The notes: generated by a model from the letters alone, not told the origin. DNA of 64,000 nucleotides from Phytohabitans suffuscus (GCF_011764565.1 NZ_AP022871.1:6758320-6822319); one strand, 5' to 3'. Shown: positions 19,322 to 29,234, numbered from the stretch's first letter. Made by a program: numbers and translations.

Positions 19322-20722
19322 ATGGACACCCAGACCCCCGTCCCCCGGGTCCGGCGGGACCGCACGCACTTCCTCTACATCGCCGTGATCGTCGCCGTCG
19401 TCGCCGGCGTGACCCTCGGCCTGCTGGTGCCGGACGTGGCCAAGGAGCTCAAGCCGCTCGGCACCGGCTTCGTGGCGCTGATCAAGATGATGATCAGCCC
19501 GGTCATCTTCTGCACGATCGTGCTCGGCGTCGGCTCGGTGCGCCAGGCGGCCAAGGTGGGCCGCGTCGGCGGGCTCGCGCTCGGCTACTTCCTGGTCATG
19601 TCCACCGTGGCGCTGGCGATCGGGCTCGTCGTCGGCAACCTCATCCACCCCGGCTCGGGCCTCGACCTGACCGGCACCGCCGCCGAGGCGGGCCGGGACG
19701 CGGCCAGCGGCGCGCCGGACGAAGGGCTGGCCGACTTCGTGCTCGGCATCATCCCGACCTCGCTGGTGTCGGCGCTGACCGAAGGCGAGGTGCTGCAGAC
19801 GCTGCTGGTGGCGCTGCTCGTCGGCTTCGCGGTACAGGCGATGGGCACCCGCGGCGAGCCGGTGATCCGCGCCGTCGGCGTGATCCAGCGCCTGGTCTTC
19901 CGCGTCCTCACCATGATCATGTGGCTGGCCCCGATCGGCGCCTTCGGGGCGATGGCCGCCGTGGTCGGCGCGACCGGCGTGGACGCGCTCAAGAGCCTCG
20001 CCCAGATCATGGTCGGCTTCTACGCCACCTGCGCCATCTTCGTCTTCGTGGTGCTCGCGGCGCTGCTGTGGGCGGTCGCCCGGATCAACATCTTCGCGCT
20101 GCTGCGCTACCTGGGCCGCGAGTTCCTGCTGATCGTCTCCACGTCGTCGTCCGAGTCCGCGCTGCCCAGGCTGATCGCCAAGATGGAACACTTCGGCGTC
20201 AGCAAGCCGGTCGTCGGCATCACCGTCCCGACCGGCTACTCCTTCAACCTCGACGGCACGGCCATCTACCTGACGATGGCGTCCCTCTTCGTGGCGCAGG
20301 CCATGGGCGACCCGCTGTCGGTGGGCGAGCAGATCTCCCTGCTCCTGTTCATGGTCATCGCCTCGAAGGGCGCGGCCGGCATCACCGGCGCCGGCCTGGC
20401 CACGCTCGCCGGCGGCCTGCAGAGCCACCGCCCGGACCTGGTCGACGGCGTGGGCCTGATCGTCGGCATCGACCGCTTCATGTCGGAGGCCCGCGCCCTG
20501 ACGAACTTCGCCGGCAACGCGGTCGCCACCGTCCTGGTCGGCACCTGGACCGGCGAGTTCGACCGGGCCCGCGCCCGCGCGGTGCTGGCCGGCGACGACC
20601 CCTTCGACGAGACCACGATGCTCGACGACGACGAACCAGCCGATCCCGCGCCGACCTCATCCATTCCTCCCGCGCCGGCCTCGTCCGCGCCTCCCGCGCC
20701 GGTGCCGGCCGCGACCCACTGA
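19322..20722 (+). CDS. dicarboxylate/amino acid:cation symporter (DctA-like)
   Basis: 466 aa member of the DAACS family with eight membrane segments and the re-entrant loops that bind substrate: STSSSESALPRL, GYSFNLDGTAIY, SKGAAGITGAG and VDRF-like GIDRFMSEARALTNFAGN. These transporters import C4-dicarboxylates or glutamate/aspartate with H+ or Na+. ATG at 19322 gives MDTQTPVPRV; in-frame ATGs at 19265 and 19274 are possible. The tail after about residue 430 is acidic, then Pro/Ala/Ser-rich, and is longer than usual. The divergent CitA/CitB pair probably regulates it, supporting a C4-dicarboxylate substrate. Confidence 0.88.
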   Translation: MDTQTPVPRVRRDRTHFLYIAVIVAVVAGVTLGLLVPDVAKELKPLGTGFVALIKMMISPVIFCTIVLGVGSVRQAAKVGRVGGLALGYFLVMSTVALAIGLVVGNLIHPGSGLDLTGTAAEAGRDAASGAPDEGLADFVLGIIPTSLVSALTEGEVLQTLLVALLVGFAVQAMGTRGEPVIRAVGVIQRLVFRVLTMIMWLAPIGAFGAMAAVVGATGVDALKSLAQIMVGFYATCAIFVFVVLAALLWAVARINIFALLRYLGREFLLIVSTSSSESALPRLIAKMEHFGVSKPVVGITVPTGYSFNLDGTAIYLTMASLFVAQAMGDPLSVGEQISLLLFMVIASKGAAGITGAGLATLAGGLQSHRPDLVDGVGLIVGIDRFMSEARALTNFAGNAVATVLVGTWTGEFDRARARAVLAGDDPFDETTMLDDDEPADPAPTSSIPPAPASSAPPAPVPAATH

Positions 20723-20737
20723 CCGAGCCACGCGTGA

Positions 20738-20769
20738 CCTGGCCGGCCGGCGTGAGCCGGCCGGCCAGG
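20738..20769 (+). terminator. strong hairpin after dctA-like gene
   Basis: Perfect 14-bp stem (arms 20738-20751 and 20756-20769, CCTGGCCGGCCGGC) closed by a GTGA tetraloop, 16 bp after the transporter stop. No T-run follows. Confidence 0.7.
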
Positions 20770-20936
20770 CCGGTTGTTAAACCCGCGCCGGACGAGGCAG
20801 CAAAATCCGTGACTTTGCTGGGATCTTGGCCGTCCCCGGCGGGTGGGTGCCCGGCGCACGCGCGGCGGCGTCCGCCGCCGTCGGGTGGCTACGGACCGGC
20901 CGCGATCTGTCGCCGATCTAGGGGTCGACACCCCGG

Positions 20937-20998
20937 GCGGAGGGTGAGGCCGCGGGAGCAACGGTCCGGACCACCGCGGGCGTCGCGGTAGCTCGAAT
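20937..20998 (-). repeat. 62-bp dispersed repeat, copy 1
   Basis: Minus-strand copy of a 62-bp intergenic repeat also found at 33826-33887 and 45221-45282. It shares about 59 of 62 bases with the second copy. The core contains the palindrome GGTCCGGACC. It lies in the gene-free stretch before the aminotransferase gene. Confidence 0.8.
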
Positions 20999-21011
20999 TA
21001 GCCTTGAGGGC

Positions 21012-22046
21012 ATGGATCTCGCGGAGGCGCAGGGGTTGTGGGACGCCGAGCCGGGCTGGCTCAACACCGCCAGCTACGGGCTGCCGCCGCGACCGGCGTG
21101 GGAGGCGTTGCAGGGGGCGCTGGGTGACTGGCGCGCGGGGCGTACCTCGTGGGAGGGCTGGGGTGACGCGACCGGGCTGGCCCGCGAGGCCGTCGCCCGC
21201 GTCATGGCCGTGCCGGCCGCCGACGTGGCCGCGGGCGCGACGGTGTCGCAGGTGCTCGCGCCGGTCGCCGCCGCGCTGCCGGCTGGGGCGCGGGTGGTGG
21301 TGCCGGAGATCGAGTTCACGTCGAACCTCTTCCCCTGGCTGGCCCACGAGGCGCGGGGCGTGCGGGTGCGCACCGTGCCGGCCGACAAGCTCGCCGCCGC
21401 GGTGGACGCGGAGACCGACCTCGTCGCGTTCAGCCTCGTGCAGTCGTCGGACGGTACGGTCGCCGCGTACCGCGAGGTCGTCGCGGCGGCCCGCGCGCAC
21501 GGTGCCCTGGTCGTGGTCGACGCGACGCAGGGCTGCGGGTGGCTGCCGTTCGAGGCGGGCCTGGCGGACGCGGTGGCCGTCTCCACGTACAAGTGGCTGA
21601 TGGGGCCGCGCGGGCTCACCTTCGCCTACCTGGCCCCGGCGCTGCGCGAGCGGCTGACACCTCTGGCGGCGGGGTGGTTCGCGGGCGAGGACGTGCACGA
21701 CTCGTACTACGGGCCGCCGCTGCGGCTGGCCCGGGACGCGCGGCGGTTCGACATCTCGCCGGCGTGGTTCAGCTGCGTCGGCGCGGTGCCGGCGCTCGAC
21801 CTCGTGGAGCGGATCGGGGTGGCGCGGATCGGCGCGCACAACGTCGCGCTGGCCAACCGCTTCCTCACCGGGCTCGGGCGGCCGCCGGGCGACAGCGCGA
21901 TCGTGACCGTGGACGTGCCGGGGGCCGAGGAGCGCCTCAGCAGGGCTGGCGTCCGCGCGGCCGTCCGGGCCGGCCGGGTGCGGGCCTCCTTCCACGTGTA
22001 CTCGACGGAGGCCGACGTCGACCTGGCGCTCGACGCCCTCGTGTGA
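21012..22046 (+). CDS. class V aminotransferase family protein
   Basis: 344 aa PLP-dependent fold type I enzyme. The Schiff-base Lys is in STYKWLMGPRG (near 197), with upstream VVVDATQGCGWLPF matching the D-x-x-Q cofactor-contact strand and EFTSNLFPW the substrate loop. Related proteins include selenocysteine lyase/cysteine desulfurase-like and isopenicillin-epimerase-like enzymes, so the substrate cannot be named. The gene is monocistronic; ATG at 21012 follows a weak GAGGG. Confidence 0.8.
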   Translation: MDLAEAQGLWDAEPGWLNTASYGLPPRPAWEALQGALGDWRAGRTSWEGWGDATGLAREAVARVMAVPAADVAAGATVSQVLAPVAAALPAGARVVVPEIEFTSNLFPWLAHEARGVRVRTVPADKLAAAVDAETDLVAFSLVQSSDGTVAAYREVVAAARAHGALVVVDATQGCGWLPFEAGLADAVAVSTYKWLMGPRGLTFAYLAPALRERLTPLAAGWFAGEDVHDSYYGPPLRLARDARRFDISPAWFSCVGAVPALDLVERIGVARIGAHNVALANRFLTGLGRPPGDSAIVTVDVPGAEERLSRAGVRAAVRAGRVRASFHVYSTEADVDLALDALV

Positions 22047-22061
22047 CGGGCCCCACTTTAA

Positions 22062-22080
22062 ATACGAGACGGTTCCGTAT
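22062..22080. promoter_or_regulatory. TetR-type operator, copy 1
   Basis: A 19-bp near-palindrome ATACGAGACGGTTCCGTAT. A second near-identical copy lies 52 bp downstream. Both precede the MFS exporter gene, whose downstream neighbour encodes a TetR repressor. Confidence 0.65.
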
Positions 22081-22113
22081 CGCTTGGGGCGGCGTAGCGT
22101 CACCTCAGGATAA

Positions 22114-22132
22114 ATACGAGACCGTTCCGTTT
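22114..22132. promoter_or_regulatory. TetR-type operator, copy 2
   Basis: ATACGAGACCGTTCCGTTT matches copy 1 at 17 of 19 positions and is preceded by the same AA. It ends 18 bp before the exporter start codon, so a bound repressor would block transcription initiation or early elongation. Confidence 0.65.
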
Positions 22133-22150
22133 CGGGGGGAGCACGCCAAA

Positions 22151-23722
22151 GTGCAACCGCAAGTCGCCAACACCGGGCACCCAAGGCGCTGGGCCATCCT
22201 GGGCGTCCTCGTCATCAGCCTCCTCGTGGTGGTCCTCGACAACACCGTGCTCAACGTCGCGCTGCGTACGCTCGCCGACCCGGTGCACGGTCTGGGCGCC
22301 AGCCAGGGCGAGCTGGAGTGGTCCATCAACTCGTACACGCTGGTCTTCGCCGGCCTGCTCTTCACCGCCGGCATCCTCGGCGACCGCTACGGGCGCAAGC
22401 GCATGCTCACCATCGGCCTCGCGGTCTTCGGGCTGGCCTCGCTGGTGTCCGCGTACGCGCAGACGGCCGACCAGCTCATCTGGGCCCGCGCGCTGATGGG
22501 CCTCGGCGGCGCCGCGATCATGCCGGTGACGCTGTCGATCATCTCGAACGTCTTCGACCCGCGCGAGCGCGCCCGCGCCATCGCGATCTGGTCCGGCTCG
22601 GTCGGCCTCGCGATCGCGATCGGCCCGATCCTGGGCGGCGCGCTGCTGGAGAGCTTCTGGTGGGGCTCGGTCTTCCTGATCAACGTGCCCGTCGTCGTGG
22701 CCGGCCTGATCGCGGTGACGATCATGGTGCCCGAGTCGCGCGACCCGCGCCCCGGAAAGATCGACATCATCGGCGTGCTGCTGTCCGTCGTGGGCCTCGT
22801 CGCCCTCTCGTACGGCATCATCGACGGCGGTGAGCACGGCTTCGGCCGGCCGGTCGTCTGGGCGGGCATCGTGGGCGGCCTCGCGGTCCTCGCGGCCTTC
22901 ATCGCGTACGAGCGGCGCATCGAGTTCCCGTCCCTGGACGTGCGCCTGTTCAAGGTGCCGCGGTTCGCGGCTCCGGTGGCGCTGATCGGCCTGGTCTTCT
23001 TCGCAGCCATGGGCGTGTTCTTCTTCAGCGCCTTCTACCTGCAGCTCGTGCGCGGCTTCAGCCCGCTGGAAACCGGCCTGATGATGCTGCCGTTCGCGGT
23101 GGCGCAGATGGCGTTCGCGCCGCGGAGCGCGGCCATGGTCAAGCGGTACGGCGCCAAGGCCGTCTCCGCGGTCGGCCTGGCCCTCACCGCGATCGGGATG
23201 GGCGGTTTCGCCTTCCTCGACGTCGACACGCCGATCGTGGTGGCGCTGGCGCTCTTCTTCGTCCAGGGCGTCGGGATGGCCAACATCATGCCGCCGGCGA
23301 TGGAGTCGATCATGTCGTCGCTGCCGCGCGAGAAGGCCGGCGTCGGCTCGGCGGTCTCCAACACCGTCCGCCAGGTGGCCGGCGCGCTCGGCGTGGCGGT
23401 GCTCGGCTCGGTGCTGGCCGGGGTGTACCGCGGCCAGGTCGACGGCACCGCCCAGGCGCTGCCCGGCCCGGCCCGCGAGGCGGTCGAGGAGTCGATCTCC
23501 GGTGCGTACGGCGTGGCCGACCGGCTCGGCCCGGCCGGCGGCGCGGTGATCGACGCGGCCAACGAGGCGTTCGTGACCGCGATGCACTGGACCGCCGCGC
23601 TCGGTGCCGTCGTCGCCGCGCTGGGGGTGCTGATGGTGGTGCGGTGGATGCCGGGCAAGTGGGAGCCGGAGCCGCAGGCCGACGCTCCCGCGACCGCGCC
23701 CGAACTGGCAGCCAGGTCTTAG
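22151..23722 (+). CDS. MFS transporter, DHA2 (14-TM) drug-efflux type
   Basis: 523 aa from GTG at 22151. Motifs: LDNTVLNVALRTLAD (motif D1), GDRYGRKRML (motif A) and ALMGLGGAAIMPVTLSII plus GPILGGALLESFWW (motif C of exporters). About 14 membrane segments, typical of the EmrB/QacA group that exports cationic or lipophilic drugs with proton antiport. Twin operators upstream and a TetR gene 20 bp downstream form a standard repressor-exporter unit. Confidence 0.88.
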   Translation: MQPQVANTGHPRRWAILGVLVISLLVVVLDNTVLNVALRTLADPVHGLGASQGELEWSINSYTLVFAGLLFTAGILGDRYGRKRMLTIGLAVFGLASLVSAYAQTADQLIWARALMGLGGAAIMPVTLSIISNVFDPRERARAIAIWSGSVGLAIAIGPILGGALLESFWWGSVFLINVPVVVAGLIAVTIMVPESRDPRPGKIDIIGVLLSVVGLVALSYGIIDGGEHGFGRPVVWAGIVGGLAVLAAFIAYERRIEFPSLDVRLFKVPRFAAPVALIGLVFFAAMGVFFFSAFYLQLVRGFSPLETGLMMLPFAVAQMAFAPRSAAMVKRYGAKAVSAVGLALTAIGMGGFAFLDVDTPIVVALALFFVQGVGMANIMPPAMESIMSSLPREKAGVGSAVSNTVRQVAGALGVAVLGSVLAGVYRGQVDGTAQALPGPAREAVEESISGAYGVADRLGPAGGAVIDAANEAFVTAMHWTAALGAVVAALGVLMVVRWMPGKWEPEPQADAPATAPELAARS

Positions 23723-23742
23723 ATCGGCAAGGATGCGTTGGT

Positions 23743-24345
23743 ATGAGCTCCGCCGTTGAGAGTGCTCCGCGGTCGCCCGGTCGGCCGCGGAGCATCCGCG
23801 CAGATGAGGCGATCATCGAGGCGGTGCTCGATCTGCTGGCCGAGGGCAGCACGATCGAGTCGCTGTCCATCGAGGCGATCGCGGCCAGGGCCGGCGTGGG
23901 CAAGGCCACCATCTACCGGCGGTGGTCGGGCAAGCAGGCGCTGCTGGTCGACGCGCTGCGCACGCTCAAGGGGCAGCCGCCCACGCCCAAGGGTGCCTCG
24001 GTGCGCGAAGACCTGGTGCTGCTGATGCGCGGCGTCGGTCGCGACACCGACCCCCGGGCCAACAAGATCATGCCGTGCCTGGTGCCCGAGGTGCACCGCA
24101 GCCCCGAGCAGTACGCGGTCTACCAGGAGATCGTGCAGCCCCGGCGGGAGCTGACCCGCGAGGTGCTGCGCCGCGGCGTGCGGACCGGCGAGCTGCGCCC
24201 CGACATCGACGTCGAGCTGGTCGCGTTGATGCTCACCGGCCCGGTGCTGATGCAGAAGATCCTCAACTGGAGCCCCGACGTCGACGACCGGAACCTGCCC
24301 GAGCGGGTCGTCGACACGCTGCTGGCGGGCCTTACGCCGCGCTGA
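23743..24345 (+). CDS. TetR-family transcriptional regulator
   Basis: 200 aa. The N-terminal helix-turn-helix is in [31 protein letters not shown] (read in two parts around residues 45-75); the rest is a helical ligand-binding domain with [14 protein letters not shown]. It probably represses the preceding exporter gene through the operators at 22062 and 22114 and is released by an exported drug. ATG at 23743 lies 20 bp after the exporter stop, so both are likely co-transcribed. Confidence 0.88.
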   Translation: MSSAVESAPRSPGRPRSIRADEAIIEAVLDLLAEGSTIESLSIEAIAARAGVGKATIYRRWSGKQALLVDALRTLKGQPPTPKGASVREDLVLLMRGVGRDTDPRANKIMPCLVPEVHRSPEQYAVYQEIVQPRRELTREVLRRGVRTGELRPDIDVELVALMLTGPVLMQKILNWSPDVDDRNLPERVVDTLLAGLTPR

Positions 24346-24365
24346 GCCGGCCACCCGCTAGGGTG

Positions 24366-24381
24366 TCGAACACACGTACGT
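24366..24381. promoter_or_regulatory. LexA (SOS) box upstream of ruvC
   Basis: TCGAACACACGTACGT at 24366-24381 matches the actinobacterial LexA consensus TCGAAC-N4-GTTCGA at 10 of 12 defined positions. It lies 25 bp before the ruvC start. LexA control of ruvCAB is known in mycobacteria. Confidence 0.6.
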
Positions 24382-24405
24382 GGTGTGTCGCGGGAGGGGT
24401 CGCGC

Positions 24406-24954
24406 GTGCGCGTGCTCGGCGTCGACCCGGGGCTGACCCGGTGCGGGGTCGGCGTCGTCGAGGGCGTGCCCGGCCGGCAGTGCACCCTGGTCGCGTACTA
24501 CGTGATCTACACCGACCCCGGCGACGACTTGGCCCTGCGACTGCTCCACCTCGACCGCACGCTCACCGACCTGGTCGCCGAGCACCAGCCGCGCAGCGTG
24601 GCGGTCGAGCGGGTGTTCAGCCAGCACAACGTGCGCACCGTGATGGGCACCGCGCAGGCCAGCGCGGTCGCGGTGCTCGCTGGCGCGCGGGCCGGCCTGC
24701 CGGTCAGCACCTACACGCCGAGCGAGGTCAAGGCGGCCATCACCGGGTCGGGCCAGGCCGACAAGGCCCAGGTCACGTCGATGGTGACCCGCCTGCTCAA
24801 GCTGGACGCGCCGCCCCGCCCGGCGGACGCCGCCGACGCCCTCGCCCTGGCCATCTGTCACATCTGGCGCGGCGGCACGCGCTCGAAGCTGGAGGCCGCC
24901 GCCGCGCGGCACCGCGGCTCGGCGACAGCGAGTCAGCATCGCGGGAAGCGCTAG
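24406..24954 (+). CDS. ruvC: Holliday junction endonuclease RuvC
   Basis: 182 aa. GTG at 24406 follows GGGAGG. Catalytic acidic residues: Asp in [12 protein letters not shown] (near 7), Glu in [11 protein letters not shown] (near 68), and the Asp pair in [14 protein letters not shown] (near 140). RuvC resolves Holliday junctions moved by RuvAB. It is separated from ruvA by a 108-bp repeat-rich spacer. The SOS box in front suggests DNA-damage induction. Confidence 0.95.
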   Translation: MRVLGVDPGLTRCGVGVVEGVPGRQCTLVAYYVIYTDPGDDLALRLLHLDRTLTDLVAEHQPRSVAVERVFSQHNVRTVMGTAQASAVAVLAGARAGLPVSTYTPSEVKAAITGSGQADKAQVTSMVTRLLKLDAPPRPADAADALALAICHIWRGGTRSKLEAAAARHRGSATASQHRGKR

Positions 24955-25062
24955 CGACCAAGCCGGGGCTCCCCGCGAAAATGTGGAGCGAAGCGGAGCG
25001 TTTCGTGGGGCGCAAGCAGCGGAGCGAGCGCGGAGTCGAGCAACTGGGAAGGGAGGACGAAG
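24955..25062. repeat. GAGCG/AGCGGAGC-rich spacer between ruvC and ruvA
   Basis: The spacer holds repeated short palindromic words (GGAGCGAAGCGGAGCG near 24983, CAGCGGAGCGAGCGCGGAG near 25018). The same kind of word (GAGTGAGCGCAGCGAGCG, GGAGCGAAGCGAGG) recurs between secD and secF. Such GAGCG words are common between genes in high-GC actinomycetes. Confidence 0.55.
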
Positions 25063-25665
25063 ATGATCGCGAGTGTGCGGGGAAAGGTCGCGGCGGTGTC
25101 GCCGGACGGTGCCGTCATCGAGGTCGGCGGGGTCGGTCTCGCCGTGCACTGCGCGCCCGGCACCCTCGCCGGGCTGCGGCTGGGTGCCGAGGCGCGGCTG
25201 GCCACCAGCCTCGTCGTGCGGGAGGACTCGCTCACGCTGTACGGGTTCGCCGACGACGACGAGAAGCAGCTCTTCGAGCTGCTGCAGACCGCCAGCGGCG
25301 TCGGGCCCCGGCTCGCGCAGGCGGTGCTCGCCGTGCACCCGCCGGAGACGGTGCGGCGGGCGATCGCCACCGCCGACACGGGCACGCTCACCCGTGTGCC
25401 CGGCATCGGCAAGAAGGGCGCCGAACGCCTGGTCCTGGAGCTGCGCGACCGCATCGGCCCGGTCGCGGTGGGCACCGACGAGACCGCCGGGGTACTGGTC
25501 GGCGCCTGGCAGGAGCAGGTGCGGCAGGGCCTGGTCGGTCTCGGCTGGACCGCGTCCCAGGCCGACCAGGCGGTGGCCGCGGTCGCGGAGACCCTCGACG
25601 GCACCACGCCGCCCGTGCCGGTGCTGCTCAAGCAGGCGATCCGGCTGCTGGGCAAGACCCGATGA
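25063..25665 (+). CDS. ruvA: Holliday junction DNA helicase subunit RuvA
   Basis: 200 aa. N-terminal OB fold ([16 protein letters not shown]), two helix-hairpin-helix motifs ([17 protein letters not shown] and [19 protein letters not shown]) and the flexible C-terminal RuvB-binding domain from about 145. RuvA holds the four-way junction and loads RuvB. ATG follows GGGAGG. It overlaps ruvB by 4 bp. Confidence 0.96.
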   Translation: MIASVRGKVAAVSPDGAVIEVGGVGLAVHCAPGTLAGLRLGAEARLATSLVVREDSLTLYGFADDDEKQLFELLQTASGVGPRLAQAVLAVHPPETVRRAIATADTGTLTRVPGIGKKGAERLVLELRDRIGPVAVGTDETAGVLVGAWQEQVRQGLVGLGWTASQADQAVAAVAETLDGTTPPVPVLLKQAIRLLGKTR

Positions 25666-26716
25666 CGGACCCCGGGATCGTCTCCGCGTACGCCAGCGAC
25701 GCCGAGCGCGACGCCGAGGTCAGCGTCCGCCCGAAGCGCCTGGCCGACTTCATCGCCCAGCACCGGGTACGCGACCAGCTCGACCTGCTCCTGCGCGGTG
25801 CGATGGGCCGCGGCTCCCCGCCCGACCACATTCTCCTGTCCGGTCCGCCCGGTCTGGGCAAGACCACCCTGGCCAACATCGTGGCGGCGGAGCTGGGCGT
25901 GGGGATCCGGGTGACGAGCGGGCCGGCGATCGAGCGTTCCGGTGACCTCGCCGCGATCGTGACCAGCCTCGCCGAGGGCGACGTGCTCTTCATCGACGAG
26001 ATCCACCGGATCGCCAAGCCGGCCGAGGAGCTGCTCTACAGCGCGATGGAGGACTTCCGGGTCGACGTGGTGGTGGGCAAGGGGCCGGGGCCACCGCGAT
26101 CCCGCTCGACGTCGAACCGTTCACGCTGGTCGGCGCCACCACGCGGTCGGGGCTGCTGACCGGGCCGATGCGCGACCGGTTCGGGTTCGTCGCGCACCTC
26201 GACTTCTACTCCGCCGACGACCTGCGGTCGCTGCTGCACCGGTCGGCGCGCATCCTGGGCGTACCGATCACCGATGAGGGGGCCGTCGAGATCGCCGGCC
26301 GGTCGCGGGGCACCCCGCGCATCGCCAACCGGCTGCTGCGCCGGGTGCGCGACTTCGCCGAGGTCCGGGCCGACGGCATCGTCAGCCTGGAGACGGCACG
26401 GGCGGCCCTGCAGGTGTACGACGTCGACGACCTCGGCCTCGACCGGCTCGACCGGGCGGTGCTGACCGCGCTGGTCGAGTCGTTCCGGGGCGGGCCGGTG
26501 GGGCTGTCCACCCTCGCGGTCGCGGTGGGGGAGCAGCCCGACACGGTGGAAGAAGTCTGCGAGCCGTTCCTGGTGCGGGCCGGTCTTCTCGCGCGTACTC
26601 CCCGTGGTCGGGTCGCTACGGAAGCCGCCTGGCATCATCTTGGTCGTACGCCGCCAAATGGTACTTTTGGTACGGGTGCCGGCCCGGCGCCTGACCTGTT
26701 CTCGGCCGAGCCATAG
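25662..26716 (+). CDS. ruvB: Holliday junction ATPase RuvB (one apparent frameshift)
   Basis: AAA+ motor for branch migration. Walker [16 protein letters not shown] and Walker B FIDEIHRI lie before the break; sensor/arginine-finger region [16 protein letters not shown] and the C-terminal winged helix lie after it. The frame shifts at the G-run 26091-26094 (CCGGGGCC has four G where GKGPGATAIPL needs five). Joined length is 351 aa, normal. The C-terminus ([22 protein letters not shown]) is a low-complexity tail. Sequencing error is the likely cause. Confidence 0.92.
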
Positions 26717-26877
26717 TCATCGCTGGATATCCCGTGATCTGAACGTGATCTGTACCAGGTTCGGTGTTCACAGGGACAGGGATTAGACTTCGCCGCGATC
26801 CGTACAGGATGTGAGATCACGCCTGCGCCCCGGTGCCCCGGCATCGTGGCGTAGGTCAATTTGGAAGGTCATCTATC

Positions 26878-27227
26878 GTGCACCTGGCAGCAAACTCCGG
26901 CGGCGGCGCCGGCAGCTTCATGCCGATTCTCATGATCGTCCTGCTGTTCGGCGTCATGTACTTCATGATGATCCGCCCGCAGCAGAAGCGCCGTCGCGAG
27001 GCGGAGCAGATGCAGTCGTCCCTCGCCCCGGCGCCGAGGTGGTGACGATCGGCGGTCTCTACGGCCACGTGGTGAGCGTCGACGACGAGACGGTCACGCT
27101 CGAGGTCGCGCCCGGCGTGCAGAACCGCTACGCCCGCCCGGCCATCGCCCGCGTCGTGAGCGGCGGCGAGCCGCGGGACGTCCCGGCGGCCGAGAAGGTC
27201 GTCGACGAGGCCGACGCCAAGGACTGA
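26878..27227 (+). CDS. yajC: preprotein translocase subunit YajC (one apparent frameshift)
   Basis: GTG at 26878 starts a small Sec accessory protein with one membrane segment (MPILMIVLLFGVMYFMMIRP) and the typical PQQKRRREAEQMQSSL follow-on. The frame is lost near 27027-27032 (one G missing: APGAEVVTIGGLYG needs CCCGGGC) and the rest continues in the next frame to 27227. Joined length is 116 aa. It forms the SecDF-YajC complex with the genes downstream. Confidence 0.9.
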
Positions 27228-27334
27228 CCCGAACGTGAGCGGGCGGAGTCCCCACACCACCCGTTCGACCCTGCCCAGAAGCCGCCGGCTCGCCGGCCGG
27301 TCCACACCGACACCGCACAGGAGACCCGACAGCC

Positions 27335-29234
27335 GTGGCACCACCTCAGGGACAGATGCGCCCAGGGCGGCAGCTGGCCGTGCTCGCCCTGCTCTTCGTC
27401 GTCCTCTACCTGCTGGTCTTCCTCGGCGGTAGCGGCAGCATCAGGGATCGGCTGGAGCCCAGGCTCGGCCTCGACCTCATCGGCGGCAGCCGGGTGACCT
27501 ACACGGCCACCACGGCGAACGGGCAGGCTCCGCCGGGAGACCAGCTCGAAGAGGCCCGCCGGATCATCGAGAGCCGGGCTAACGCATACGGCGTCTCCGA
27601 GGCCGAGGTGGTGACCGAGGGCGACCGCAACATCGTGGTCTCGCTGGCCGGCGAGAGCGACGACGCGCTGGCCAACCTCGGGCAGGCCGCGGAGCTGCGG
27701 TTCCGCAAGGTCATCAAGATCACGGGAGACTCGTCCGCGGCGCTGGTGGCGCCCACGCCGAGCACGACGCCGTCCGGCTCCCCGGAGCCCACGCCGTCCG
27801 CGACGGGCGCGGACGCGTCGCCGACCCCGAGCGCGTCCGCCGGCGGCCAGGGCGGCGGTGCCCCGGCCCCGTCGGGGTCCCCTTCCGCGACCCCGTCGGC
27901 CGCCCCACGCCCACTCCGAGCGCCAGCGGCACCGCGTCGACCGAGACCGACCAGAGCGGCACGCGGACGCCCGAGCAGCTGCTGGCCGACGCCAAGCGCA
28001 AGGTCGGCGACGCCGCCTGGGCCGCGGCGAGCGCGCTGCAGGCCCGCCGGACCTGAGCACCGACCCGGCCGCGGTGATGCAGTTCGAGGGGTTCAGCAAG
28101 CTCGACGGCCCCGAGGTGGCCGTGCTCGACCCCAACATGCAGTACAACGTGCCGACGATCGGGTGCACCCAGCTCAACGGCCGGCCGCCGGGCTCGATCC
28201 AGGACGCCAGCAAGCAGGCGGTCTCCTGTGAGGCGTCGCAGAAGCTGTTCCTCGACGTGGCCAAGGTGCTCGGCACCGACGTCTCGGGCGCCAGCGGCGT
28301 GCTCGACCAGCAGGGCGGCGAGTGGGTCGTCTCGCTCGACTTCACCGGCGACGGGCAGAAGAAGTGGACCGCGCTGACCCGCGAGGCGTACGAGAACACC
28401 GCCGGCGCCTGCGACGCCTCGGCCCTCGGCGACCAGGGCAAGTGCCGCGTCGCGGTGGTGCTCGACAACGAGGTGATCTCCTCGCCGGAGATCCAGGGCG
28501 TCCTGACCGGCGACTCGCAGATCACCGGCAGCTTCAACTCCAAGACGGCCAACGAGCTGGCCGGCAAGCTCCGCTACGGCGCGCTGCCGCTGACCTTCAC
28601 CCAGCAGGAGGTGCAGAACGTCTCCGCGACGCTCGGCACCGAGCACCTGAAGGCCGGTCTGCTGGCCGCGGGCATCGGCATGCTGCTGGTCGTCATCTAC
28701 TCGTTCTTCTACTACCGCCTGCTCGGCACCGTGATCTTCCTGAGCCTGATGCTCTCCGGCCTGCTGGTGTTCGGCGCGCTGATCGTGCTGGGCCGGCAGA
28801 TCGGATACACGCTCAACCTCGCCGGCATCGCGGGCTTCATCGTGTCGCTCGGTGTGGCGGCGGACTCGTTCGTCATCTACTTCGAGCGGCTCAAGGACGA
28901 GATACGCGAGGGTCGAAGTCCGCGCAGCGCGGTGCCGCGCGCGTGGGCCCGCGCCCGCCGCACGATCATCTCGGCCAACGCCATCACGATCATGGCGGCT
29001 GTGGTCCTCTACATCGTGTCCGTCGGCACGGTGAAGGGCTTCGCGTTCGCCCTCGGCCTCGCGACCGTCCTCGACCTCGTGGTCGTCTTCCTCTTCCGGC
29101 ACCCGATCATGACGATGTTCGCGCGCACCCGCGCGTTCCTCTCGCCACGGGTCAGCGGTCTGGGCCGCGTGCTGGAAAAGGATCCCGGCGACGAGCCGGC
29201 CAAGCCCCGTAACCCGCGCGTGAAGGAGGCGTGA
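27335..29234 (+). CDS. secD: protein translocase subunit SecD (two apparent frameshifts)
   Basis: GTG at 27335. N-terminal membrane segment (LAVLALLFVVLYLLVFLGG), first periplasmic domain with GLDLIGGSRVTYTA, a Pro/Ser/Thr-rich linker of about 70 residues, the rest of the external domain (PEQLLADAKRKVGD...SLDFTGDGQKKW) and five C-terminal membrane segments with IAGFIVSLGVAADSFVIYFERLKDE. The frame breaks twice, at the C-runs 27903-27906 and 28043-28045, each one C short. Joined length is 633 aa. SecD with SecF uses the proton gradient to pull exported proteins through SecYEG. Confidence 0.88.

Noticed and set aside
26717-26877. Promoter with TAGACT -10 before yajC
   Set aside because: No -35 at an acceptable distance could be found.
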